Under the pieces are notes generated by a model that was given only the letters and a program-made list of their open reading frames with translations, made no database searches and was not told where the DNA came from. This document shows positions 27,916 through 34,825 of a stretch of DNA of 64,000 nucleotides, in pieces. Location: assembly GCA_031277805.1 (NCBI GenBank), contig JAITLR010000019.1:182831-246830 (forward strand), written 5' to 3'. Position 1 is the stretch's first letter. The number at the start of each line of letters is the position of its first letter. Source of the DNA: Comamonas sp. Lineage in GTDB: Bacteria; Pseudomonadota; Gammaproteobacteria; Burkholderiales; Burkholderiaceae_C. The translations under genes were made by a program, and so were the position numbers.

Positions 27916-28815
27916 ATGATGAATCGCCGAGACTTTGTTCAAACTGCCGCAACTGCTGGCATCACCACGGCCCTTGCTGGTTGCGCAGCCCCTGTGACCA
28001 GCACTTCCCAGCTGCAATGGAAGCACTTTCCCACAGACGACAAAGGCTTCTTCCGTACGCCCGTACTGCTCTCCGGTGATAAAGAGGCCATCCTCATCGA
28101 CGGTGGCTTCTCCCTTTCTGATGGCCGCGCCGTGGCCAAAGCCATCAAGGCCTCGGGCAAGCAACTCAGCACCATCTACGTCAGCCAGAGTGACCCGGAC
28201 TATTACTTTAGCCTGGGCCCGATCAAAGCCGCCTTTCCCACTGCCAGGGTGATCGCCGCTTCAGACACCATTGCCGCCATCCGCGCCAACGTGCAAAAGA
28301 AGATTGACACCTGGGCGCCCCAGCTCAAGGAGAACGGTCCGCAGAAGCTCGCGGACATCGTCTTTCCTGAAGCCTATGACGGCCCTGCACTGATGCTGGA
28401 GGGCAACACCGTCGAAATCGTCAAGACACAAGGACTGGAAAACCGCCGCTACCTGTGGGTTCCCTCGCTGAATGCGGTCTTCGGTGGCGTGCTGATCTTC
28501 TCGGGTCTGCACGTGTGGACGGCCGATACCCCGACACCGGCCTCTCGCGCTGCCTGGGTCAGAAATCTGGAAGCCATCGTTGCGCGCAAACCGGCCGTGG
28601 TCGTACCGGGCCACCTGGGCGCTCATGGGGCGCTGGACATTTCAGCCGTGAACTACACCCGCGAATACCTGCTGGCCTTTGAGGAGGAACTGGCCAAGGC
28701 AACCAACAGTGATGCGCTGATCGCTGCTATGAACAAGCGCTACCCTGATGTCGGCCTGGCCGCTGCGCTGCAGATAGGCGCCAAGGTAACCAAAGGTGAG
28801 ATGAAATGGGGCTGA
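27916..28815 (+). CDS. Metallo-beta-lactamase-fold lipoprotein with altered metal site
   Basis: 299 residues. The N-terminus NRRDFVQTAATAGITTALAGC combines a twin-arginine motif with a lipobox (LAGC), so it is probably exported folded and lipid-anchored. The fold is recognisable (AILIDGGFSLSDG, LSTIYVSQSDPDYYFSLGPI in two parts, VVVPGHLG). In the place of the usual T-H-x-H-x-D-H motif it has S-Q-S-D-P-D-Y: three metal histidines are Gln, Asp and Tyr. It is probably not a standard zinc hydrolase. GGAG precedes the start by 7 bases. Confidence 0.8.
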   Translation: MMNRRDFVQTAATAGITTALAGCAAPVTSTSQLQWKHFPTDDKGFFRTPVLLSGDKEAILIDGGFSLSDGRAVAKAIKASGKQLSTIYVSQSDPDYYFSLGPIKAAFPTARVIAASDTIAAIRANVQKKIDTWAPQLKENGPQKLADIVFPEAYDGPALMLEGNTVEIVKTQGLENRRYLWVPSLNAVFGGVLIFSGLHVWTADTPTPASRAAWVRNLEAIVARKPAVVVPGHLGAHGALDISAVNYTREYLLAFEEELAKATNSDALIAAMNKRYPDVGLAAALQIGAKVTKGEMKWG

Positions 28816-28832
28816 GGCTCTGGACGCACTCA

Positions 28833-29225
28833 ATGACCACCAACCTGGACATCATCCGCGCGACCTACGAAGGTTCGTCCGAAGAGAATGGCAAGAACCT
28901 GCTGACAGCACTGGCGGCCGACGCCCGGTGGACGGAGGCCGCCGGATTTCCCTATGCCGGAACCTACGTCGGTCCGCAGCAGATCGTAACAGGGGTATTC
29001 CATCGGCTTGCAACAGAGTGGGACAACTACAACGCCAAGGTCCACACCTATCTGGCCGATGGCGATCGTGTCGCCGCCTTCGGCGTCTACTCGGGCACCT
29101 ACCGCAGCACGGGCAAGCATATGACCGCAACCTTCGTGCACCTTTACAGGTTAAGCGGCGGCAAGATCATGAGCATGGAACAGTATGTGGACAGCCATTT
29201 AGTGCAGCAAGCACTATTGCCCTGA
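28833..29225 (+). CDS. NTF2-like / SnoaL-type protein
   Basis: 130 residues with the cone-shaped alpha+beta barrel pattern of the family: starts MTTNLDIIRATYEG, then WTEAAGFPYAGTYVGPQQI, strand VAAFGVYSGTYRSTGKHM and the last strand GGKIMSMEQYVDS. Such proteins bind or isomerise small hydrophobic molecules. The gene starts 17 bp after the metallo-beta-lactamase-like gene and is likely co-transcribed. Confidence 0.8.
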   Translation: MTTNLDIIRATYEGSSEENGKNLLTALAADARWTEAAGFPYAGTYVGPQQIVTGVFHRLATEWDNYNAKVHTYLADGDRVAAFGVYSGTYRSTGKHMTATFVHLYRLSGGKIMSMEQYVDSHLVQQALLP

Positions 29226-29246
29226 ACTAAACCTGAACACCGGGCC

Positions 29247-29507
29247 ATGAACGATACCAATAGAGAGATCCGCGAAATCCTCATGCTGATGCGGACCGGC
29301 CACTGGAACGCAGCACACGACAGTGTGCAGCACCACGAAGGCCTGCTCGCGGCTTGGCTGCATGGACTTTTGCATCTACAGGAAGGCGATCTGGAGGACG
29401 CCGAAAACTGGTACGAGCGCGCCGGCCTGCGCTTCAGGCAGCGCGGTACGCTTGATCAGGAGTTGACCCGGTTCGAGACAGCACTGGACGCTCAGTCCAG
29501 TTCGTGA
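29247..29507 (+). CDS. Small helical protein (86 aa), unknown
   Basis: Predicted all-helical with a TPR-like pattern (RTGHWNAAHDSVQHHEGLLAAW in two parts; LQEGDLEDAENWYERAG). It starts 21 bp after the NTF2-like gene with a weak ribosome-binding site. No function known; TPR-like repeats usually mediate protein contacts. Confidence 0.6.
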   Translation: MNDTNREIREILMLMRTGHWNAAHDSVQHHEGLLAAWLHGLLHLQEGDLEDAENWYERAGLRFRQRGTLDQELTRFETALDAQSSS

Positions 29508-29526
29508 TCCGCTGCCCATGGTTTAA

Positions 29527-29560
29527 CCCCTTGCAGGCATGCCATTTGTCTGCCAAGGGG
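29527..29560 (+). terminator. Hairpin closing the 27228-29507 operon
   Basis: CCCCTTG-CAG pairs with CTG-CCAAGGGG around a short loop, 20 bases after the last stop. No T-run, so moderate support. Confidence 0.4.
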
Positions 29561-29704
29561 AACTGGCTTCTGGAAATTTTTGTGGAACCAGGCTCTTGGA
29601 CACTAACTTGTATGCCACACAGGCCGTCATCTTGATGAATCGCGCCTCCTAGCAAGTATTCACGAGAGCGGCATCGGCTTGAACGATGAGTTATCCGACA
29701 CGGC

Positions 29705-30082
29705 TTAGAACATGCCCAATTTGTTGGGAGAATCCTTCGGTATTTGCTGGCCGACATCCCACATTTCAATGATCTTGCCATTTTCAAATCTCAGGATATG
29801 GATGACTGCCATATCCATATCAACTTTTTCACGCCGCAGATGTGAATAGACTGCAACCCGGTCATCAGATTCGATGATTTGTTTGACCGTAAACGATTTG
29901 TTAGGCTCAGATTCAGCACTTTGCTCCATTCCCAGAAGCAGGGATTCCCGGTCATCAGGGAAATACGCGTTGTGGTGCCTGAAATTATTCGACACGTATT
30001 GGTCGTAAGCTGTTCTTACCTGGCCAGTTGCACACATGTTCAGGAAGTCTGTAGCGATGGCTGTCTTGTTCCGAGTTGTCAT
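29705..30082 (-). CDS. SnoaL-like / NTF2-fold protein
   Basis: 125 residues from MTTRNKTAIATDFLNMCATG, with GGAG before the ATG. The pattern NNFRHHNAYFPDDRESLL, DDRVAVYSHLRREK and the last strand FENGKIIEMWDVGQQIP match the SnoaL-like family often annotated as predicted ester cyclase. An upstream in-frame extension to 30271 has no support. It is the last normal-looking gene before the disordered accessory stretch. Confidence 0.78.
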   Translation of the reverse strand: MTTRNKTAIATDFLNMCATGQVRTAYDQYVSNNFRHHNAYFPDDRESLLLGMEQSAESEPNKSFTVKQIIESDDRVAVYSHLRREKVDMDMAVIHILRFENGKIIEMWDVGQQIPKDSPNKLGMF

Positions 30083-30968
30083 GATCGTACTCCGTGTAAG
30101 TGAACGTTCGACATAAGTGGCCTGCGAGCGCGTTTGATACTTGAGTTCTGGACTGCCCCTAGCATTTGAGCCCGCACGGACTTGAGGCTGGGAGTTGTCT
30201 ACTGGAGCGAGGGTAGTCCACTCCTTATGAGACGTGAAGCTTTGATTGCTAACGACACCTAGTAGTGACACCAGTCCAAAAAATTTGCTTCGCTACAAGT
30301 GAATCGCCCCGGCTTTTGAACTGCGCCCAACCATTGCATCGACTTCATTGCCCTCTCATTTACTTTTTTGAAATATTCAGAGAGGGAACTACAACTTTCA
30401 GGACGAGTGAGGACAACCACTGAAATCAGGTATTTCTCGAAGCCAGAAGGGCTGAGGAATCGTGATCCATCACGCCGGTACTTTCCGGGCTCGGACCTGC
30501 GCCAGAAAGGCCGAAGCAGCAGAACTACCGACGCCCTGCCGCTCTTGCAATGCTGCCTATGCGGCAGTGAACTCATTGTTGGAGATGGAGCCCGTCGCTT
30601 GCACTTTCTAAGCTGCCCACTCGGCAGTGAACCCTTCAAGCAACGGCTGCTGACGCGGATCAAGTCCAGCCCAGCCTTTCCACTGCCAGCAGATTTCCAC
30701 AAGGCTCAGCCCAGGATAGAACCGCCCGCGGACCCAGCCGTTTTGACCTGAATCTGCCCAATATTTCAGTGCATTGATGCTGCGTTTTGTCAGCAATATC
30801 CAGAGTTCCGCCTCAAACGTAAACCAAATGCTACGTAATGGCAGTCAACTCACACAATTCAGCGTTGCGCCGCGTTTTCCTACAAAAGGGTTTTCCATGA
30901 GTGGGGGACCATGAACCCACAGCAAGCCAGCCCGGTTTGCTGATCACCAACCTGAAGGAGTGAAGGAA
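30083..30968. other. Gene-poor accessory stretch around the CRISPR mini-array
   Basis: About 890 bp. Open frames on both strands (for example 30368-30751 plus and 30259-30702 minus) cover the CRISPR repeats and have no domain I can name. The only structured item is the mini-array at 30545-30632. No cas gene or transposon end is visible in or beside it. Confidence 0.5.
30545..30632 (-). CRISPR. Orphan type I-F CRISPR mini-array (2 repeats, 1 spacer)
   Basis: On the minus strand a 28-nt repeat begins GTTCACTGCCG at 30632, a 32-nt spacer covers 30604-30573, and a second 28-nt repeat begins GTTCACTGCCG at 30572 and ends at 30545. Both keep the I-F hairpin CTGCC-5-base loop-GGCAG. The first repeat ends CAGCTTAGAAA, close to the I-F consensus CAGCTAAGAAA; the second ends CAGCATTGCAA and is the degenerate, trailer-like copy. 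22 of 28 positions agree. Repeat length, spacer length and the 60-bp period all match type I-F exactly. There is no third repeat on either side and no AT-rich leader. Confidence 0.85.
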
Positions 30969-31163
30969 ATGACGCAGCAACCTAACCAGCAGCACAGCTC
31001 TAACCAACAGGACAAGCAGCAGCAACAGCAACAAAGCCCCGGCCAACGCCAGCCAGGCCAGCAAACCAGCCAGTCCGGTCAGCAGCAACAGCAAAACCCC
31101 AACCAGCAAAAAAGCCCTGGGCACCAGCAACCAGGGCAGCAGCAAAAAATGCCTCAACGTTAA
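30969..31163 (+). CDS. Glutamine-rich low-complexity protein (64 aa)
   Basis: AAGGAG eight bases before an ATG opens a 64-codon frame made mostly of Gln, Asn, Ser, Pro and Gly (QQPNQQHSSNQQDKQQQQQQ and on). No hydrophobic segment. Such a sequence would be disordered; similar Q-rich small proteins are annotated in Comamonadaceae without function. It precedes the PRC-barrel gene by 68 bp. Confidence 0.55.
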   Translation: MTQQPNQQHSSNQQDKQQQQQQSPGQRQPGQQTSQSGQQQQQNPNQQKSPGHQQPGQQQKMPQR

Positions 31164-31231
31164 AGGTGCCCGTCACAGCGTCGGCCCACGCTGGCTGCGC
31201 TGCACTGAACCACGCAAAGAAAGGAGCAGGC

Positions 31232-31579
31232 ATGCAAACAGCTTCACCTGTCATCTCATCCGATCGTGTCAATGGCACCAAGGTCTACAACCCCAAGGGC
31301 GACAAGCTGGGGTCAATCAACTCACTGATGATCGACAAGATCACCGGCAAGGTTCGATATGCGGTCATGGAATTTGGCGGCTTTCTCGGCATCGGAACCG
31401 ACCTCTATCCCTTTCCCTGGCACAGCCTTAAATATGACCCGGGGTTAGGCGGTTACGTGGTCTCCGTCACCAAGGAGCAGCTGGAAAGTGCCCCGCACTA
31501 TGAAGGCGGCTCGCTGCCCGATTACACCGACGACTACGGTCGCCGCGTCTACGGACACTACGACATCCCCTATATCTAA
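31232..31579 (+). CDS. PRC-barrel domain protein
   Basis: 115 residues with AAAGGAG before the ATG. The PRC-barrel core is clear: ISSDRVNGTKVYNPKGDKLG, SLMIDKITGKVRYAVMEFGG and YPFPWHSLKYD (each in short pieces). It ends in Tyr/Asp-rich DYTDDYGRRVYGHYDIPYI. PRC barrels occur in photosynthetic reaction centres and RNA-processing proteins; stand-alone small ones are often stress-linked. No partner is nearby apart from the Q-rich gene. Confidence 0.85.
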   Translation: MQTASPVISSDRVNGTKVYNPKGDKLGSINSLMIDKITGKVRYAVMEFGGFLGIGTDLYPFPWHSLKYDPGLGGYVVSVTKEQLESAPHYEGGSLPDYTDDYGRRVYGHYDIPYI

Positions 31580-31945
31580 GCCCGGTCCAGCCCCTGTATC
31601 AAAGGATCGATCGGTTCAGCCAGTCGATCCTCTTTCGAAGACAAACCACCTCAAACCGGACAAGCTCCGGCACGGAGATTTTCAAATGCAGATCGCGGCC
31701 AGGCGGGCCTGAAGCGCAGCCTCTCCCCGCAGGTTCAAGCGGGGCCATCTGGTGTGTCTGTATGAATGCCGTCTTGCTCTGCAACCTGCCCCGCACTCAC
31801 AGCACGAACGCTGCCTGCGAGCTGCCAGACAAGCTTTCATCGGCCAGACCAGATAGCGAACCAGCCCAACCATCTTTGCCGAGCCTGAGGCCCATCCCTC
31901 CCTCAATTCCCCAGGCACGCCGCAAGGCATCGGCCTTTGCCCCAC

Positions 31946-31980
31946 AAGCCCACCCGCCAACGCCGGTGGGCTTCTTCTTT
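31946..31980 (+). terminator. Terminator-like hairpin
   Basis: AAGCCCACC pairs with GGTGGGCTT and is followed by CTTCTTT. No gene stops just before it; it may end a small RNA or a lost gene. Confidence 0.5.
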
Positions 31981-32057
31981 GCCGCCTCTCCCTGTGCGGC
32001 GACGCAACACATGACACCCACCGCAGTTGACGCGTTGTACAGGTCAAATCTAAAATA

Positions 32058-32073
32058 CTGTATATATTTACAG
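32058..32073 (+). promoter_or_regulatory. LexA (SOS) box
   Basis: CTGTATATATTTACAG matches the gamma/beta-proteobacterial LexA consensus CTGT-N8-ACAG with a perfectly kept CTGT/ACAG and AT-rich centre. Five bases later an ATG begins a frame MKITVKFSKQVATD that soon enters the inverted repeat. Confidence 0.7.
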
Positions 32074-32149
32074 CACTGATGAAAATAACAGTAAAATTCA
32101 GCAAGCAGGTTGCAACAGACCTGTGCCCATACCCGCAGGGCAGAAGCGG

Positions 32150-32248
32150 GGCCATCAAGAAAGAGTGCAAGCCGGGTGTGGACCTTGGCAATGCAATGCC
32201 GCCACCGACAGACCGCAAGCCGCGGCCTGCACTCTTCCTTGATGGCGC
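32150..32248 (+). repeat. Long inverted repeat (about 25 bp arms)
   Basis: The arm GGCCATCAAGAAAGAGTGCA...GCCG (32150-32174) is repeated in reverse at 32223-32248 with 23 of 25 positions matching, around a 48-base loop. As RNA this would form a long stable stem. It lies about 75 bp downstream of the SOS box in the same direction. Confidence 0.7.
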
Positions 32249-32398
32249 TGCCGCACAGCAGCCCAGACTTTCCCCGCCAGAGCGCGAAGCGCATTCACTC
32301 CGCTCCCTTCGTTGGTTTCGCCTGCTCGCAAGAGCACTGGCCCTTTTTATTCGCCCCCGCCCGTCCAGCGGGCCTGCCTCTCGCCTCAAGGAGATTTC

Positions 32399-32473
32399 AT
32401 GCTGTACAGCACCGTTCCTCAACCCGTTGATGAAGACATCGTGCAGCGCCTGCGCGAGAAGGGAGGCCTGTGA
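32399..32473 (+). CDS. Micro-protein (24 aa) of the accessory element
   Basis: A clean AAGGAG five bases before the ATG opens MLYSTVPQPVDEDIVQRLREKGG with a Leu end. Its TGA overlaps the GTG of the next small gene (GTGA), a classic translational coupling. No family recognised. Confidence 0.5.
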   Translation: MLYSTVPQPVDEDIVQRLREKGGL

Positions 32474-32641
32474 AATGGCCACACATCCCCACCGTCGCGA
32501 TCGCGTTGCTTCTCGCTGCGCCCCGGCCTTGGAACAAAGCTACTGATCGCCGCGCAATGGGGCCTCACCCTCCTCGGCATCTTCTGCCTTATCGGCGTGG
32601 CCGTCGTCATTGCCAGCACGCCCGAAGCCTGGCCGCTTTGA
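32470..32641 (+). pseudogene. Small two-helix membrane protein, frameshifted
   Basis: The GTG at 32470 starts VKWPHIPTVAIALLLAAP, one hydrophobic helix. At about 32520-32530 the sense moves to another frame, which continues GTKLLIAAQWGLTLLGIF then CLIGVAVVIASTPEAWPL to a stop at 32639-32641: a second helix and a natural end. A single-base change around 32525 separates them. Confidence 0.4.
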
Positions 32642-32660
32642 GCGCTCGACCTCATCAAAC

Positions 32661-32697
32661 TTAATAGCTGCATGCGCTTGACTGAAAATCGCCAGAC
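32661..32697 (-). repeat. Dispersed repeat copy
   Basis: TTAATAGCTGCATGCGCTTG followed by a second half GAAAATCGCCAGAC: the long-form reverse-strand version, placed between two small genes of the accessory element and just before the ribosome-binding site of the next. Confidence 0.5.
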
Positions 32698-32709
32698 CGG
32701 AGAAACATC

Positions 32710-32904
32710 ATGGAAAAGATCATCGAATCCCTGATCCTCGTCGCCGCCATCTTCATGGGCGTGCTGTGGCTGGCCACGCCCAGCGCCCAGGCGGACGAAC
32801 CCACCACCATCACCAAGTCCGTGCGTGACGAATTCGCCTGCCCCGGCATGCACGCCGAATGGCTGGACGCCCATACCGTGCAATGCCTGCGCGAAAAGCC
32901 CTGA
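32710..32904 (+). CDS. Small exported protein (64 aa)
   Basis: GGAG precedes the ATG. A signal peptide is evident (MEKIIESLILVAAIFMGVLW ending APSAQA-like TPSAQA, cleavage before DEPTT). The mature part is about 36 residues with two cysteines (FACPGMHAEWLDAHTVQCL) that could form a disulfide. No family recognised; its setting is the decayed element. Confidence 0.6.
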   Translation: MEKIIESLILVAAIFMGVLWLATPSAQADEPTTITKSVRDEFACPGMHAEWLDAHTVQCLREKP

Positions 32905-32934
32905 GCCACCGCTACACCCCCCCATGGACAGCCC

Positions 32935-33024
32935 ATGCACCCCATCGACGCCGTGCGGCAAGAGCTGCAGCACCGCGACCGGCAGCGCAGCCGCCTGCTT
33001 CGTGCTATGGAAAGCAAAGCAGCT
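32935..33024 (+). pseudogene. Fragment of a small accessory gene
   Basis: MHPIDAVRQELQHRDRQRSR, then LLRAMESKAA, is a plausible helical N-terminus. After about residue 30 the frame runs through a sequence resembling the dispersed repeat (AAAGCAAAGCAGCTA at 33011-33025) and a terminator, so the remainder is not original coding. Confidence 0.35.
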
Positions 33025-33120
33025 ACCGTCAGCCCAGCAATGCTATCGGCATCAAACTACTTTCAAATACAGATAGAGCAATCGCAACGCGCTCACAAAT
33101 TCGAGATCAAACACCACCAA

Positions 33121-33160
33121 AACAAAGCCCGCAAGGTTTCAGACCCTGCGGGCTTTGTTA
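33121..33160 (+). terminator. Strong terminator inside the accessory element
   Basis: AACAAAGCCCGCA pairs with TGCGGGCTTTGTT; the T-rich right arm makes it effective in both directions. Confidence 0.75.
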
Positions 33161-33182
33161 TTGCCAATGACAGGAAGCATGC

Positions 33183-33538
33183 ATGCGTCATACCGAAACG
33201 CTTTTCCTCGGCCGGCCCCCGCCGCAGGCCAGCACGGCGCTTTGCGCAGTTGCTGCTGGACCGCCTGGGACCGCCTGGGACCGCACCACATCGAGCCATG
33301 GGGCACCATCCGGACGGGCGTGGCCGCACAGTGCTTCTGGCAAATACATCATGCCGCGCTGGTGCCCGGCGCCGCCTTGGTCGTGGAACTAGAGCGCGCC
33401 CGCATCCACACGCTGGCCTGCCGCCCGCCACGCAGCGAGGTGCATGCCCGCGTCATTCACTGCGCACTGGTGCCAGCGCGCAGCCAGGAGCCAGCTGGCG
33501 CTTCAACACGGCATGCGCACCCAAAGCACGCGATGTGA
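33183..33538 (+). pseudogene. Accessory gene broken by a 10-bp tandem duplication
   Basis: The start MRHTETLFLGRPPPQ, then ARRFAQLLLDRLGP in another frame, then HHIEPWGTIRTG and FWQIHHAALVPGAALVVELE in the third frame form one protein-like series. Two exact copies of CCGCCTGGGA at 33261-33270 and 33271-33280 explain the second shift: removing one copy joins LLLDRLGP to HHIEPWG. A further shift near 33225 is needed. Function unknown. Confidence 0.5.
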
Positions 33539-33563
33539 TCGGCCCAATCGATCGAACAGCCCC

Positions 33564-33596
33564 GAGCCCCGCCACTGTGCGGGGCTCTTCATTTTT
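33564..33596 (+). terminator. Terminator before the integrase remnant
   Basis: GAGCCCCGC-CACTGT-GCGGGGCTC followed by TTCATTTTT. Confidence 0.8.
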
Positions 33597-33602
33597 GGAG
33601 GT

Positions 33603-34265
33603 ATGACATGGATATTTTTCAAATCCGCCTACCAGGGAGAGCGCATTCGCCGTACTCTTCTGCTGTAAGGCAAGGCTATTCCACCAACGCCTGCCAGCAT
33701 CAAATTGCACACAGGCTTCTTGCCGAGATCGGGCTCAAGATCCGCATGGGCAGCTTTGTCATGCGCGAGTACTTTCCGGAAGGCGGCACCGTGGCCCATC
33801 AGTTGGACCACTGACTGTCGGTGAAGGTGGCAGAGAATTCGACGCAGGCGGGCTACCTTAGCGCGGTCAAATTCTGGAATCCATTCATTGGCGAAAAACT
33901 AGGCCGTGCCCAAGGATTCACAAACAATCTTCGCCGCCCCGACACATGAAGAGCCCTGGGCAGACGACAAGCGGTTTCGCAACCCCTTCTGGGTGCCCAT
34001 GCTCAAGGCACTGGGCATTCGTTACCGGCCGCCCAACCATATGCGCCACACCTATGCGACGATGCTGCTCATGGCAGGAGCGACGCCAGCCTATGCGGCC
34101 AAGCAGATGGGGCATTCGGTGGAGATGTTTTTGAACGTCTATTCCAAGTGGCTGGACGACGGTCAGGGGGATATCGAGCAGGCGAAGCTGGAGTCCTTTA
34201 TCGGACAAAACTCCCCAGGGACCACCAAAAAAAACAAAGATCACATAAGTCTTTGTTTTAAATGA
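33603..34265 (+). pseudogene. Tyrosine recombinase (integrase) remnant
   Basis: GGAGGT precedes ATG 33603. The arm-type DNA-binding start MTWIFFKSAYQGERIRRTLL stops at a TAA (33666-33668); the same frame goes on with PPTPASIKLHT. After a shift comes RLLAEIGLKIRMGSFVMREYFP, the end of a DUF3596-type domain, then a TGA at 33812-33814, then core-binding STQAGYLSAVKFW. A deletion then removes the middle, including the first catalytic Arg. The C-terminus is intact: HMRHTYATMLLMAG, AAKQMGHS, and the Tyr in VYSKW. At least two stops, one shift and one large deletion make it dead. It points at the tRNA-Gly gene 8 bp further on, the expected attachment site. Confidence 0.85.
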
Positions 34266-34272
34266 AGAAAGC

Positions 34273-34346
34273 TGGAGCGGGCGATGGGAATCGAACCCAC
34301 GTTATTTGCTTGGGAAGCAAGAGTCCTACCATTGAACGACGCCCGC
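34273..34346 (-). tRNA. tRNA-Gly (CCC anticodon)
   Basis: On the minus strand: acceptor GCGGGCG, D-loop TTCAATGGTAG, anticodon loop TTCCCAA (CCC), T-arm GGGTTCGATTCCC, acceptor CGCCCGC, discriminator T and encoded CCA. It resembles E. coli glyU. The anticodon stem has one C-A mismatch at its base (27-43). The 3' end faces the integrase remnant, as expected for an attachment site. Confidence 0.92.
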
Positions 34347-34825
34347 ATGCCTCTCAGGCCTTGCGCCTGAAGCTGCACTCGCAACGGCTAGCTTGCGAGA
34401 GTGGGAGGATCGTACCTCAAAGCTTGTTGGGTTCTAAGAAAAATCACTCGGCTCATGCAATTTTTTGCCCGGAATTTCCCTTGAATGCAGCAAGTGGTAT
34501 CAAGCCTTGCCAAGCTTTATTAGGGACACTCCAGGTGCAACAGCTGTGCCACAAATCACGCGGCTAAAATTGTGCAGGATCAAACAGTCTGCACATTGGT
34601 TGCTGCAAGTGCCAGACGCTTGCGGATGGCAGCCCACTCTCATGCAGGTTTTGCCCGTCCTGCCCAGGACAGCGATCCCCCAATACTCCTGTAGTCCGAA
34701 CCCAATCCAGGCCACACCTGTTGAACCATGCCGATCTGCTTTTGCGATATTGCCTTGCCTGCTTCCTGCCTGCGCTCTAACGGTGCACTGACAGTCACGC
34801 AAGCGGCGGAAGGCCTGGAGCACCT
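34347..34825. other. Spacer between tRNA-Gly and ctaA
   Basis: About 480 bp. No supported gene. Short frames on both strands lack ribosome-binding sites and domains. The tRNA promoter must lie in the first 60 bp (minus strand), and the ctaA promoter toward the right end. Confidence 0.45.

Larger units (their letters stand above)
31580..32398. other. Accessory stretch with repeats, an SOS box and hairpins
   Basis: About 820 bp without a convincing protein gene. It contains a direct repeat pair (CCCGCAGG-N5/6-AAGCGGGGCCATC at 31727-31750 and 32132-32155), a terminator-like hairpin at 31946, a LexA box at 32058 and a long inverted repeat at 32150-32248. A 266-codon minus-strand frame across it mirrors these repeats and is not called. 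Confidence 0.5.

Noticed and set aside
30633..30692. Possible third CRISPR repeat to the right of the mini-array
   Set aside because: At the expected distance the sequence does not match the GTTCACTGCCG / GGCAGC pattern; the same is true 60 bp to the left.
30259..30702. 147-codon minus-strand frame over the CRISPR repeats
   Set aside because: Translates the repeats and spacer themselves; no ribosome-binding site or family.
31682..32482. 266-codon minus-strand frame across the SOS-box stretch
   Set aside because: It mirrors the direct and inverted repeats, is rich in Arg/Gly/Cys as random GC-rich frames are, and covers the LexA site.
29508..33600. Second copy of the tRNA-Gly 3' end marking the other attachment site
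   Set aside because: I scanned for GGAGCGGGCGATGGGAAT-like sequence and saw none in the window; the far end may be lost or outside.
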